From Apodospora peruviana (taxonomy: Eukaryota; Ascomycota; Sordariomycetes; Sordariales; Lasiosphaeriaceae): a stretch of 64,000 nt of DNA. The position numbers and the translations under genes are program-made. Below the pieces are notes generated by a model. The model had not been told where the DNA came from. It saw only the letters and a program-made list of their open reading frames with translations, and did no database searches. Below are positions 32,695 through 45,012 of this stretch, piece by piece. Position 1 is the first letter of the stretch. Every line of letters starts with the position of its first letter. The stretch covers positions 2,542,001 to 2,606,000 of the forward strand of contig JAUEDM010000001.1 in assembly GCA_033439685.1 (NCBI GenBank). The letters are read 5' to 3'.

Positions 32695-33741
32695 GGCTGA
32701 CTGGACTGTTGGTTAATTTTGTTTTTTTCCCCTTTCTTGGAGAACAGTATTTGTTGAAAACTGGCCTGCTAGCTATCTACGCTTCAACTTACAACTACCA
32801 CGTATTCGCAGTGTTATATAACACATAGGCGAAAGTCCCAGGCCTGCTTCTATGAGCGTCATAATGTTCTCGATCCGTTCTCGATCACTCACTCACCGTC
32901 GGTCACTCCGCCCCGGACTTTGTGGTCCCTAGGTGGCGCGAAAGCTGACGAATTTTACCGGTTTGTCGTGATCGCGATAGGATGCAGCTGTGTAGCCACA
33001 GCCAAAATGCGATTTTCCAGATCGTGTATAGATGGTTGTTCCTGTCTCGTGGTAACATTTGGGTAGGTGCAAAATGCCGTGCTTCCTGGGTAGGTTGCTC
33101 ATAGTGCTGCGATCGAGGAAGCAGACAGTTCAACAGAACTATGAGTGGCGACCTTTCTCTCTGGTGCTCCTGGGTTCTAGCAAAAAGCATGGCATGACTG
33201 CAAGGAACAGACTACTGTGATACAGTATCACAGCATTTAGCTGGCAGGTGTGACAGTAATTGCACGGATATAAAAAGATTGCTGATGGGTCGAGCAAGAT
33301 CCAGCGTCAGGTCCATGTGAATTTGAGACTCTTGCACTTCAGGAAGTTAGGCAATAGCAGGGAGAATTTCCCAAAACTTCCTGGTGAGCAGAGTGTTCCA
33401 GAATAAACCCCGAGACCAATTCCTAGTGTCTAAGACAGCTTCAATGTCCTCTCGAGCCTGATGGTCGGATGATGGTTTGGTAGCCCGAGGGATGGTGCGT
33501 CGACGTGTCTTTGCTACGTTCGACAGAGGATGGCGACCTGTGACAAGCTTTGTGGTCCCTCGTGTGGCATCGAAGATGTTACAGTTTCACTATACCCCTT
33601 GCAAAAGTCCCATGCAAAATAAATTGCCTCAAAGTACCACACGTATACGATTTAAACCTGGTAAAACCCAGTCCAAGTGTCTTGAGCTCCGTGCTTTTCT
33701 GTCGTGAACTCAGCTTTGATGACGCCAACGCAGGTTTCGAT
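32695..33741. other. Intergenic upstream of the repeat protein and of the UstYa-like relic
   Basis: About 1 kb of divergent upstream sequence, AT-richer than the neighbouring genes. No further gene or mobile-element remnant was recognised. Confidence 0.45.
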
Positions 33742-34754
33742 ATGAAAAGATGGTATCAACGGAAGTTCCAGGGATCTGGTCCCATCCTCGAGACAGTTTG
33801 CTATCACGAGAAGAGCGATGAGCAGGAATTTCTTCAACCATCAGCTGAAGGGTTCAAGGAGAGCCGCCAACGATCGAGAAGGTTTTACTGGACATGGTCC
33901 TTCGGTGTATTGATCTGTCTAATATCTACACTCACAATGTTCTTCATAGGTCTATTCCTTGGGGCACAAAAGGCTGCTGGGTCCGATGGGATTCGCAGAG
34001 TATCTATGGACTGTGGGTGTTTCCACTCCAGCATCCCGCCCTTTTGGCCACCCACCAGACTAACTAATGCCCCTATATTTACCATCTCAGCTCCGATCCT
34101 ACACGACATTAACACCGGACAAGTTTGTTACTTGGTTTAACGGTCCATTATTCCACGCCAATATTTTCCGCCAGGTACATGACCCTAAAGTTGATGAAGC
34201 TTGGGAATCTCTGGGCATCGATTGTTGGTTATTTGTGCCACTATTTCCTCAACCCCTTCCTCTTTACTTACCTAAAGATCACGACAAATACAGACAGGCC
34301 TGTAATCGTTCCAAAATCCCAAGGCAAGCAAGCAGGACTATCGGAAAGACATGCGAGAATTGCGGAAGGACATGGCGGGGGATACATCGCTAATGTCGAG
34401 GGACTACATCATTTGCACTGCTTGATCAGTGGTAGTGAGATATCGACCATCATGGAAACTCATCAACCCAAGATGCTAACAGAAGCTGGCTGAATAAGGA
34501 TCTTCTCCGTCGAACTGTTTACTTCAACTACAAGTACTACAAGTCCCTCGGCAAAGTTGCTTTCCAGAGCGAAGAAAACGTGCTGCGGAGACCCAGAGAA
34601 TCCCAAGCCCTTCCCTGACTTCAGTACTGAACACAAGTGCCGGGACTTTGATGCGGTACGTAAATGGGCCGAGGAGCATCAAGTGCCAATTTTAACATCG
34701 GGGATGTATCTTCAGCCCCCAAGGAGAGAATACGTATTAAGTGATATCCCATAG
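33742..34754 (+). pseudogene. UstYa/DUF3328-like oxidase gene, broken
   Basis: Recognisable parts are an N-terminal region with one membrane helix (33742-33999; FGVLICLISTLTMFFIGLFL), a segment with WFNGPLFHANIFR and VDEAWESLG (34091-34223), and a segment with GGGYIANVEGLHHLHCL (34294-34424). These join in phase across introns 34000-34090 and 34224-34293. Downstream are LLRRTVYFNYKYYKSLG (from 34499) and, in another frame, GDPENPKPFPDFSTEHKC to the stop at 34754. UstYa-type proteins are membrane-anchored oxidases of fungal ribosomal-peptide and other secondary-metabolite pathways, with two HxxHC copper motifs. Two defects are visible. After HCL the expected phase-0 donor reads ATCAGT instead of GTCAGT, and no other donor joins in phase to the LLRR exon. 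Also the stretch that should carry the second HxxHC motif is missing at about 34585, shifting frame to a TGA at 34616-34618. Flanking genes do not look like a cluster. Confidence 0.75.
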
Positions 34755-36144
34755 ATGATAGACACGTATTCCTTGGATCGCAATCGTCATGGGATAAGGA
34801 AATAATCATTAAGCACCTACCATTGACTTTACCGTCTGGTACGAGAAAATGACCTCAAGACCTGTTTGGATCCAAATAAATCTTTTGAATTACTATTTGA
34901 ATGCCAGGTTTCTGGTTACGCGAGGTCTGTTGTTTGCTAGCGGCAGACCTTTATGTTTATTTACTAGCCCCTTTTCCCACTCCGTCTACCCCCTTCGTTG
35001 CTCTCCCAGCCCGGATATTTTCCCTTATCACTTACCATAACCTCTTAATCTCATATCTCATTCCCTCCAAATTAGGACCGAAGTTCTATATCTAAATTTT
35101 CGATTGTTGGACAATCTGGTTGGTGTATTTGTACGTGAGTTCCGATGAGGCATGTAAGTTCGGAACTGAGCGCTACCGAACAGATTTGCTGTCTTCCTGG
35201 AGAGCATGAGAATGAAAGTTGAGAAAAAGCTTAGCCTTACACAATTGCTAGATGGGTTCCATCCTCGCCTCCAAGGCGACAGCAACGATACCTGTTCAAG
35301 GCTCGTCATCACATACTCTTGACACAACCTACCTCATCGCGATGCTTTCCTTTGGTTCACCAGAGAAATGACAAGCGTCTCTTCCTGGATCAGTCAAGAA
35401 AAATTTCTAGGCTCACGACACCAACTAGTCCTCCAGCCGATGGTATCTTCCTTCCTCCGAACCAAATCTTTTCTCTCACGGTCGCTCGCCAACGCCCCAA
35501 CTCCTCTCGGTTTCAGATTTATTATCCATAGTCGCCTCCTTCTAGACATGTCACTACACATGACCTACATCATCTGACTCCAGCACCTGATTTCTGTCTG
35601 CTCATTCCCCTCCACTCACGCCGACAACCTTGGACACATAAATTGAGAGTCTGTCTTCTCACCAGACATCAATTTCTGCAGGTGTGGCACGCCGAAGTGA
35701 TTTTGACAAGCACCACACGAATATCCATACTCCCCGGAAGCATTTTCTGATCCTAATTCATTCCTTCTTCTCCGCCCAACAGAGGTCGTAGGGCAAGAAT
35801 AACGACTACCCCCTGTCCACCTCATATTTTACACACAATTTGATCGTCCACATCCGCAGAAAATTATATTTAGGTCCTTCTCATAAGCACCCTCTCATAC
35901 CTCTCACTATCGCACCCAGCCTCGTCAGTCTGATCTTGCCAGTCCATATCAGCCGCAAAAGAACGAAACCCTCTCTCTGACAGGACAGCCCGTTTGACGG
36001 CCGCTACATACACCCAATAACTCGACAGCATATTTGGCGGCGAATAAGCCCCCCAATCCCACGCCTGAGAACCATAGACAGTTGACGGAGAAAATTCTCA
36101 ACAAACACGCACATAGTGAGTCAAGCATCGCCCAGATCGATAAG
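34755..36144. other. Intergenic between the UstYa-like relic and the SET-domain gene
   Basis: About 1.4 kb, AT-richer, with short CT-rich stretches near 35560-36000. No gene was seen. Confidence 0.45.
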
Positions 36145-37734
36145 ATGGCTCAGCAAACACAGGAATCGACTCCTGTCACAACCGATGACAAGTTGGCCGA
36201 TATCATTTCCCTCCTTTCTCTCGACGCTGTGAGCAATTCAGATCAAAATACCGAGCACATCCCCGGCAAAGTGTTCAATCTTGCCGCGTTTCTGAAGGTC
36301 ATTATTGATACCTGTCATAAAATGGAATTCTCAAGGTCAACTTCAACTAATATTCAGCCTGTTTACCTAGACAACACCCATCACCGAACTGAAGCCCCCG
36401 ACCGAAACCGACATCAATGAAATATCAACGGACGAACTAAAGAAGACAACCATGGTGACCAGCATGACAGGACCAGCCGACGATGTTCTCTCGGTCGTGA
36501 GTGAGACTACTGCCAGTAAGACTGTCAGCGAGTCTACCGCCGAGGTCGTCAGTGATCTTGAACAGGAGGATTCCTCGGCAACTTCTCACTCCGAGTTACC
36601 TGCCCATACCATCGACGACATACGCAAGCGAGCGGGATATATCCCTTATTTTCGACTCCGACCCACGGACAACAAGGGTGGAAATACCTATCTGGCGGGC
36701 CACTTCCACGACAAGGTCATCCACGACAAGGTCATCCACGTCATATCAGCGTAGGTCTATTCTTGGTTGGCTTTTTTTTTTTTTTTTTTTTTTTTTGGAG
36801 AAGTAGCAGGGGGCTGATGCGGATAAAAATAATAGTGTTGAACGCTTCTTGGCCAAGATCGAGGTATATACGCCTATGGGTCACCGCTACCTCGTGCAGA
36901 AGCCAGGCCGTCTCGTACTAGAGGATGATGATGTCGATGATGAGGACGGCGGTGCAGAGATTGCCGAGGTTGACGAGCATACCACCGTCGAAGACGTGGA
37001 GGATGCAGATGCCGGTCAGATCCAGGAGACTAATGCAGACGACTCAGCTGCTTCCCGATTGTTGACCGAGGAACCCTTGTCAAAGGCCGACGACGATCGA
37101 CGCAGGCGATACAACTACGAGGAGTACTTCGAGATCCGCGAGTCCAAGCTGGGTGGGCTGGGTGCATTCGCCGTGAAAGACCTCAAGAAAGGCGACCTCA
37201 TTCTCGTCGAAAAGCCGGTCCTCAAGACGACCAACTTCAATCTCATCCGGGATTTCTACAACCTGGACGACGACGCCAAGAAGGTGTACCTGAGTCTGCA
37301 GCCGAGAACCACTGACGGCAGCGTTAACACCATCGAGAGTATCAAGCGCGCGAATGCGTAAGTTTTCTTTCCTGATCTCCCTTATGAGTGAGTGCTCTTC
37401 AGATAATAAGAACGGGCCGTCTGACTAGATGGGTACGTACAGATTTGAGATTCCGGATGGAGTTGCAATCTTTGGCATTGCCGCCAGGTTCAACCACGCC
37501 TGTACACCCGCGCGCAACGTCAAGTATTGCTGGGACAAGCGACGCCAGGTGATTACCCTCATGATCTGCGAGGATCTTGTACCGGCAGGTACGGAACTGC
37601 TTCTGACGTACGGCGGAAGCCCCGCCAGCCTCTACCGCACGTTTGGGTTTGTTTGCACCTGCGGCGGGTGCATGACCCTCACTGATTGGGACATTAAGAT
37701 GTTGCAGGCCGAGGAGATGGGCATCGTCTTGTGA
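36145..37734 (+). CDS. SET-domain protein (putative protein lysine methyltransferase)
   Basis: Model: exons 36145-36297, 36371-36750, 36836-37357 and 37443-37734, giving 448 residues in phase. Introns: 73 nt (GTCATT, weak; CTAAT branch; CCTAG), 85 nt (GTAGGT; CTGAT; AATAG; contains a 25-T run) and 85 nt (GTAAGT; GTACAG). The N-terminal ~180 residues are acidic and Ser/Thr-rich with no known domain. The segment FLAKIEVYTPMGHRYLVQKPG precedes a second acidic stretch. The SET domain starts at YFEIRESKLGGLGAFAVKDL (GxG-type AdoMet loop) and holds RFNHACTPARNVKY (the RFxNHSC-type motif), ELLLTYG, and post-SET Cys residues in FVCTCGGC. Proteins with this arrangement resemble the SMYD-like set of fungal SET proteins, whose substrates are mostly unknown. 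The first intron is the least secure, and alternative donors exist (for example at 36271). Confidence 0.82.
36706..36735 (+). repeat. 15-bp tandem duplication inside SET gene exon 2
   Basis: Two perfect copies of a 15-base unit (CCACGACAAGGTCAT) followed by a partial third (CCACGTCAT). It adds five residues in frame (HDKVI repeated) just before the second intron. Confidence 0.9.
36772..36796 (+). repeat. 25-base T homopolymer inside intron 2 of the SET gene
   Basis: Lies between the donor (36751) and the CTGAT branch-like element (about 36814-36818), so it acts as or expands an intronic polypyrimidine tract. Confidence 0.9.
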
Positions 37735-38942
37735 TTTGGCAAGATTCAGAGTTGGCCTTTATTGCTCATGCTGCATTTGCACTGCATTGCTTTCGTTATG
37801 GTTGCTTTTTATCTCTTTTTTTCTTTGAACAATCTCTCCACTCATCATTATCTCACCCCGGCGTTTTGTTTTTGGAAGCAAGTTCTCCTCATACATGGCT
37901 GATAGCATTGGGTTTCTCCAAATGGTGTTGGCTAGGGCTGCCTGGATTCGGGTTGAGCAGTAGGGATCTAGAATAAAGTACCTACCTAAGCACTTTCCGA
38001 GACAGCCAGACTTTGTCATTTCCCACCAGGAGGTCAATGTTGCAGAACGGTGAAAGGAGTCTGCGAGCGAACTGCCAGGATAAACACCTGTATCGGATTG
38101 CATGACTGATTGGCAGTACTAGGTAAGGTCAGATCTCGAAATAACATTTGTCGGCAAAAGAATCCAATAATGGGGCTGTGGCCGTGCACAGGTCGTTCCT
38201 GAAAGCTGAGAATGGGACAGACCGCCCCTGTGTAAAGATCCAAAATCGGACTGTGTAACCAGCCATAACGTCCAAATTGGGGCGCTGCAGGGACGCACCG
38301 TGACGACTGACGTCGAACGCCTCTTCCAACCCGCAGCGGGACCTGGCAGGGTCCCTGCATCGGCTGGGCTAATCCCATCTTGGCATGCCTAGAATCGCGT
38401 GATACCAACTGGTCGACAGTGCCGCGATAAGCACGGGGAGCCAACCTCGTTTGAAACTTTCTCCAACTTCAAATACTGCCAACGGACATACACGGAACCG
38501 TTCGGGCTTCAAGACTTTGCTTCATTTCTCCGCCTGTCATTTTGCTGCGTATAAGATATGTATTCTACAATAATGCAATAATAATTCTACTGCACGCGGT
38601 TCAACGTTTCTTTACCTGACATCGAACCTCAGCGGTGAAGACCCGACGCCAGCCCTTCTGCCTTGAGCCACCTCGACACCAGACCCCAGTCGACGAGCGA
38701 ACGAGAGCGCACCGCATTGCCATACGACATCTTTGGCGACATTCCATCGGCGAAGTAATGCATCGACCGAGTTTCTAGCACCAGCCGGTCATTTACAACA
38801 ATACAGGGCTGGGTAGAGGGCGACGCCGATGGGCATATCGGGGAGCAAACCCCGCAGTCAAGAGCACGACCAACATCGATACGGTCATCGAAATAGGCGG
38901 GGTGCAGGCCGTAACCATCACATCACAGCCGCCGCGCCGGCG
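37735..38942. other. Intergenic upstream of the 650-residue membrane protein
   Basis: About 1.2 kb. A GTACCTACCTAAG element lies at 37978-37990 and ACTAGGTAAGG at 38118-38128. No supportable gene. The frame of the next gene is open upstream to an ATG at 38829, discussed there. Confidence 0.45.
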
Positions 38943-41025
38943 ATGCCATCGTTCTTCTCCTTTCAGCAAGGCTCCGAAAACGCGCAAAACATCCGCTACA
39001 ATGCAGAATCGTCCCCCTTGCTCGGCCGGTTCCGCGCCGTCCCTCGGCCGTCTGATAGATCACCTCGACAAACTCGCTCGGCCAGCCAGCTAGGCCTGCT
39101 CTCAGCCGGTTACCGTGGCAGCGTGCACGTTGGGTACGGCGCGCTGGTTGCGGCAGGTCTCGAGGCCGCCGCTGCAGACTCGGACGATGCCGGCGCCAAC
39201 TCGGACGATGGCGACGAGCTGCTTCTCCTCGAGGAAGGGTGTGTTACCCTGCTGCTATGGCGGCTGAGGCGGGTTCTGCGGAGGATGGGTGATACCTGGG
39301 TTAACCCGAAGGCGGGCACTGTTAGCAAGGTGGTCGATCTGTGGTGGAGCCGATGGGGCGTGCTGGTGGTGTTGCCCGCGGCGTTGGTACGTTATCACCT
39401 TCATCAGGGTTCATGTGGATACGGGTAGCTGACATAGGCGTTCTCTACGCGCAGGCTGTGGCTTGGTGTGCCGTGCCATTTCCGCAATACCCACTACCCG
39501 ATGACGACGACAAGGACGGGACGCTTGGCGGGACCGTACCGGGCAGTGGGAAGCCGTCCGGACCCAAGGTGCCTGGTCACGGAACCGCACGCGTCCAAGT
39601 CAACTTTTGGTTCTTTCTTTTTGTCTATTACAGCTTCTACATGCTGACGGCTCTAATATGGATCACCAAGGTCTTTAATCTGTACAGCTTGAACTGGTGG
39701 CCAAAGTCTCTTGGCTTCCCTGCCACCTTTTCCGCCATCGCCATCGTCTCGCTGGCGGGACCCATTCCCATCTACCTAATTCCCGAGACCAGATGGCTGA
39801 CTGTTCACAATATTGCCTGGATTACGTGGACCTTTGTGATCATGGCCATGCCTGTCGCCATCGCCTTCGTCATCCTCATGACCAATGAGCGCCATCTGGG
39901 TCTCCGCCATTCGCTGTCTGAAACGCAGCGCATCTTCACCTCTTCGTGGTGGGCCGGCGAGCCCGAGAGCACAGTTTCGAGACGAGATCCTCGCAGACGA
40001 GCACCGCTGAACTCTGGCGCACTTGACCCCACTCTGGATGCGCTTCAAGTCGGCTTTGACAGTGACGACGGTCTGTATCGGCGTCCCTCTATGCCTGGTA
40101 GACTACAGAGGCGGTGGCTGCCTGCCAGTTTCGTGCGGTTCGTGTGGTTTTGTCTCGCATTGTCGATCGGTCTACTCGTGTATGTGATTGGAGAGGCCTA
40201 CGCCGAGATCTACCTTCGCACGCTGCCGCACAGTAATTTGGAGACCATAGTCTACGTCTATGGCTGGATCTCAACTGTGCACCTCCTGGACGGCTTGACA
40301 GGATGGATTCTCGGCGGAAACGAAGGCGAGCGAGTCGGAAGCTATCCTTTGAGTTGGACATTCAAGCTGTAAGATCAACTCTCCGACTTATTTGCCTTTG
40401 TTTTCAGTCCTGACTAACTTTTACCTGTAGCTACTTTATGTTAACTTACCAAACTTACGTGCGTGCCCTGTACGCCCGACTACGCGCCCCCTCGCAGTTC
40501 ATCATGCTCCAGGTTCTCTCATCCACCGGCCTGATCATTGTCACCCCCTTATTGATGTCAGGTCCCTTCCACTGGTTCATCTCCGTCCTTGGCATCAACG
40601 GCCAAAGCTACGGCGCCTACCAGAAGCAGTGTATACGTAATGTGTTTATCCGCTTCATGGCTGAGAACGCGTCCATGCTTGCCTTTCTCGGTAGCGTGGT
40701 GGTGCTCCACTACGGCAGCAACAAGGATGTGTACCCCTATTTTGCCTTTGACGGCGATCTAGGACTTGGACCCGGTGGCCCGGAAAGGGGTCTAGATTTC
40801 GACTTTGGCCTGACATTTTGGGCCTCAAGCATCACGTGGGCCTGCGAGCTTGCTGCCAGCTTTATCGTTGCCGGGCTCATCAGCTGGATATATGGCGTTA
40901 GCGTCGTCACCGAGGGCAAGCTGGACTTTGCCGTATGGCCGGAGCTGTTACCAACCAGTCTAGCTGTCATGCTCCACGTTCTGCAGAATATGCTTTTCAC
41001 AATCATTCGGCTGCAGTTTCACTGA
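38943..41025 (+). CDS. Conserved fungal multi-pass membrane protein, function unknown
   Basis: Exons 38943-39386, 39455-40368 and 40431-41025 give 650 residues in phase. Introns of 68 and 62 nt have donors GTACGT and GTAAGA and acceptors GCGCAG and CTGTAG. The N-terminal ~140 residues are soluble: MPSFFSFQQGSENAQNIRYN, SPLLGRFRAVP and an acidic DDAGANSDDGDE stretch. About eight membrane helices follow, for example WGVLVVLPAALAVAWCAVPF, FFLFVYYSFYMLTALIWI, FSAIAIVSLAGPIPIYLI, TWTFVIMAMPVAIAFVILM, FVWFCLALSIGLLVYVIGEA and LQVLSSTGLIIVTPLLMSGP. The last exon carries ENASMLAFLGSVVVLHYG and ends in LFTIIRLQFH. I recognise the pattern as a conserved hypothetical protein of Sordariomycetes but know no function. 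An in-frame ATG 38 codons upstream (38829) is an alternative start. MPSFF was preferred because it opens directly on the SPLLGRFRAVP block. Confidence 0.88.
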
Positions 41026-41884
41026 AAGAGGCAAGCCGATTAAGGTGGGGAGATGTTACCCTTAACCCACCAGCACACACAATAGGGATCAAGCAGCTCG
41101 AAGTCCACGTATGGCGGACCGCTTTCACTGATCCCCCACCCTCCGAACGTTGAGAATCGACGGAGAATAAAAGTGTGGGGTAAGGTAAGTTAACACAAAG
41201 GCAATGCCGCATGTATGTGGCATCCCATGCGTATCGGCCGTGGGGCAAGATGCAAGATGGAGGTGGCCATGTAGTCGTTCATGTCGATGAAGGACAACAT
41301 CCACTGTTGAGGCAGGCAGTTAAGTCAGCCTCACTTTTCTCTGAAATACACTGGAGGAACCTGGACTCAAAAAGAGACACACAAATGCATGTTATATTCA
41401 CACATACCGGCGAAAACAGCGGGCGGGCCACACACCCTTCCTGTTGACATAGCGGGCCGTAACGGGCCGATTCTTAATGAGCCAGCAGCCACCCAACCCC
41501 CACTACACACACAACTCTATCGCGAGACAAATTGAGGCAACATCCTCACGCAGTTTCCGCACGCAAGCACTGTGGTCCCGAAGGCTGATGTAACGGTTTG
41601 GGGCCGCCGAGGGGAAGTGTGTGAGGGTCATATCAGGCGGGATACGAATCGGCTGAGAGTAGGAGGAGAACAGTCTTTGTGCAAGCAAAGTTGTTGAGGT
41701 GATGAGCGGGTAGAATTCTCCCTCGTATGAACGCTGTTTTACTGTTTTCATGTTCTATTGTGTGTCGATTTTTTCCCACGCATTTTCACACGCACTATCA
41801 CACCTAAACGTGTGGCCACTAGGATAAGAGAGAGAGCAAGAGAACAAGCAACGCATTTTCATGGAAAACAAGGTGCTTTGATAA

Positions 41885-41907
41885 CCCCCCCCCCCCCCCC
41901 CCCCCCC
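41885..41907. repeat. 23-base C homopolymer
   Basis: Uninterrupted C run in non-coding DNA downstream of the 650-residue membrane protein gene. Length is prone to sequencing error. Confidence 0.92.
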
Positions 41908-44900
41908 ACAAGCTGAACTTTTGTCTATAGCAATTCGATTTTATATAAATTTCTTTCTACATAAACTTCTGTCTTCTTCTTCTATGCTTTGGACTGCCAA
42001 TACTTGATACGTTTTATCTAGATACTAATAACTGGCATAACTAACTCATTCGCTCATTCGGGTGAATAATACCTTAGTTTTACTTTGAACCCGTGCTTCT
42101 GGACTTGGCCTCGTGGTACGTATATCAGAAACATGATAGTAAGGGGGTAGGGGCGTCTCTCATATATATATCAAAGAACTGGGCGGACAGCAGCTGATGG
42201 GCGTCCACTGTAGCTGACACTGCCTTTATTAGTGAGGTTGGAATCCAGAACACTAGACGGTCCGTTTGTGAACAACGCTTGTCACTGAAATGGTAGAAAC
42301 GTGTTCTACTCTGTCCAATTGACGGCCATTAATCTGGAAAGCTCTGGTACGTATGTAGATACCTCCCATGTACCGTAGTAGTTAAGCCTTCACAACGATC
42401 TCCATGTAGTTCTACGGGTGAAGTTTGGTTGATTACATTGCATTGCCTTGAGGCAGCAAGCAACCAGGACAACAACAGCGTGGCTCGGGAGACAGACATC
42501 GAAACCAGGTCTAAGGGGCAAATTGCGCCGATTCAAGCCTTGCTCATGAGGGCTGCATGATGCATATGTAAGTAGGTAGGTCCATCCATCTATATATACC
42601 CGTATATGCGGAACGGTTCAGGCAGGAATGTGAAGGTGGGTGGTGGAATAAAACGAAGAAAAGGGCATACTCGGCAGGGAAACAAGCCAATAGGCTCGAC
42701 CAGAACGACAGCTGTGATTCATTATCACCGAAGCCTGGCCAAGGCTAAGGGCAGATAATAGAGAGTGAGTGAGCGAAGTCGAAGCAAACAAGTACTCTCG
42801 AGGTAACCCTGGATGCTGTTAAGCGGAGAAGAAATATGGCAAGACAAAACAGATATTCGAAGGGGTTCATTATTCTTGGTCTGACTTCATGTACGTCTCA
42901 GTACTCCATATTGATTGATGACTGGCCAGCGTGAAATGAGAGGAAATGGGATACCTAAAGACAGCAAGCACAGTACCGGGAACTACCAGGACAGCGGAAC
43001 GGCAAAAATTGGGAAGAATTAGATTCCCACGCCTTTCAAATAAATATACAGAACACGAGCCGAGTTCAGGCAAGAAGCAGGCGTCTCCCTTCCTCTAGGG
43101 GGTTGGTAGTATCATGAGATAAAGGAATGACAGAGATGAAAGATATGAGTGGACCGGGTTCGATCCGGGCCTCAACCTTTAGAAGTGTTAATAAGGCTTG
43201 GATAGGGGTGCAGAGCCACACAATATTTCGCCTGCGGTTATTAAATAAGGGTCTTCCTACGATTCCAGGCCTGGATAATGTCGCAACCGAGAAGAGGCGA
43301 GTCTCCACCGAGTTGAGCACAACCAATGGCGTTTCAGGAAAATCGGTGGTGTGAGGACGGTACGGATTACGTGCAAGAGATCAAGGGAAACAGCTTGTTG
43401 CTTTTCAAAAACAAGCAGTGCATAGTCCGGGCAAAGGAAAGACAAAGAATTGGCCAAGAGAAAAATACGAGAAAAGACACATTACTTTCCAGGAGCCGCA
43501 GGAAGGTGGAAGCCCAGCAGCGGAGAATTAACGCTACAGCCTGTATGTAGCGCCAGACCTGAGAGAATGATACCCAGTCAAGCCGATCTGATACCGCCCG
43601 TCCACCGCAGGCATGTGGGAATGGAATGATTCGTTGAGGAACCACGGCTCTAACAGCACGGGGGGAGGCTGTTTTAAAACAATGGGTTTATCGCAAGAGA
43701 ATAGCCCGTCCCGGATTTTGCTCTTGGAGCGAGAGAATGGCTTCAGCCGGGAGAGGAAGGTCGCCTATCAGAGTCAAAGATAGGTATCTTGGACCGACGC
43801 ATCCGAAGCTAATGGAGGGAGTCGGAAGCCGACCTACCAGTGTAGGGAGGAGGGGATTCATCAACCCCTAGACTTGTTATTGGTGTCTGCACGTCTTGGG
43901 GCCGACTTAACGGAGAGATAGCGGGGCTATCTGCCCCGATCATCGATGAGACTTCGGTGTGCGGATGAAGTCCCAAACGGGCTCAATCAGGACTGCCACA
44001 GCTGCTGCCGGAGTGGTATATCGCTTGCACAACCTCACTTGGATATTCCGGACGGTGGGCTAGTAGAGTGAGGGCCAGCGCACAGCATTTGAGGTCGGAA
44101 AAGGGACTCTTCGCAGATGTCTGATATGAGTCTGCTTTGCACCCGGTGATGGGCAATGTAGCAACAATTTGGCAATTTTGTTACTTACTCGGTTACTGTA
44201 CATTACCTAGCTGAAAATAAGGAGCGACAGGAGAAGGATCTTGGCCGCCTCTGTGGTGAATCTCACCAGGAGTGCTCATGATCTTGGACACCCCATTCTG
44301 GGGTCAAGTGCATGCGTTGATCAGCACAGAATTTCCGGAAGCCTGCTGTCCAGCCTTATCCGGGGTAGCAAGCCTGGTCAGTCACTCCACGATCTTCTGG
44401 AAATCCGGGAACTTCCGCAGCCCACCTTCCCCGGTATTGCCAAGACAATTTCGACGCGGTAGTGCACAGTACCTGAGGTACTGGTAGCTTCCAGGTGGGT
44501 GATGTCAAACAAGGGCGAAGCAGGACAACTCAAGTCCATTTGAACTGCAAGGACAGTGCGTCAGAACTGCTGGTGCATGACTGTCCCAGTCTGAAAAGAC
44601 CGGCTCAGATGGCGGTCAAGCTGTCCAGTGTGCGGTATCGAACTACCATTGGATCACGGGGCATCCTATCCTAAACGTCGTCGCCAAAGAAGCACATCAT
44701 CATCCCGCGGGGTGAGTCGGGGCCGAGCCACCTGGCTCGGCCGGGCCGGTTCTGAGCTAATGCGGATTTTGTCCTAACGTTGCATGTAAGTGCTATACCA
44801 GCGATGTCCCAAGCCACGGCAAAGGTTGCACTGGTTTCGGGAGTCGAGATGGCTGGTGTCGGACCGCACTGCTGGAGAGCAACACATCGACTCTTTTGGA

Positions 44901-44986
44901 CAGTTCTACAGAACTCGAGGTGCCGGTCGGACAAGTGCTCGCACAACAGGCGGAAGCGGACCAAACGGAAACACTCGGCCGGAATC

Positions 44987-45012
44987 GGGGGGGGGGGGGG
45001 GGGGGGGGGGGG
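44987..45012. repeat. 26-base G homopolymer
   Basis: Uninterrupted G run in the same gene-free region as the C run, about 3.1 kb to its right. Potential G-quadruplex former on the plus strand. Confidence 0.92.

Noticed and set aside
34425..34498. AT-AG (U12-like) intron in the UstYa-like gene
   Set aside because: The 5' end ATCAGT does not match the U12 ATATCC consensus, and no U12 branch site is seen; donor mutation is simpler.
43153..43180. tRNA-like T-arm (GGGTTCGATCC)
   Set aside because: The five-base stems on each side of the TTCGATC loop do not pair, and no matching anticodon arm or acceptor stem is present upstream.
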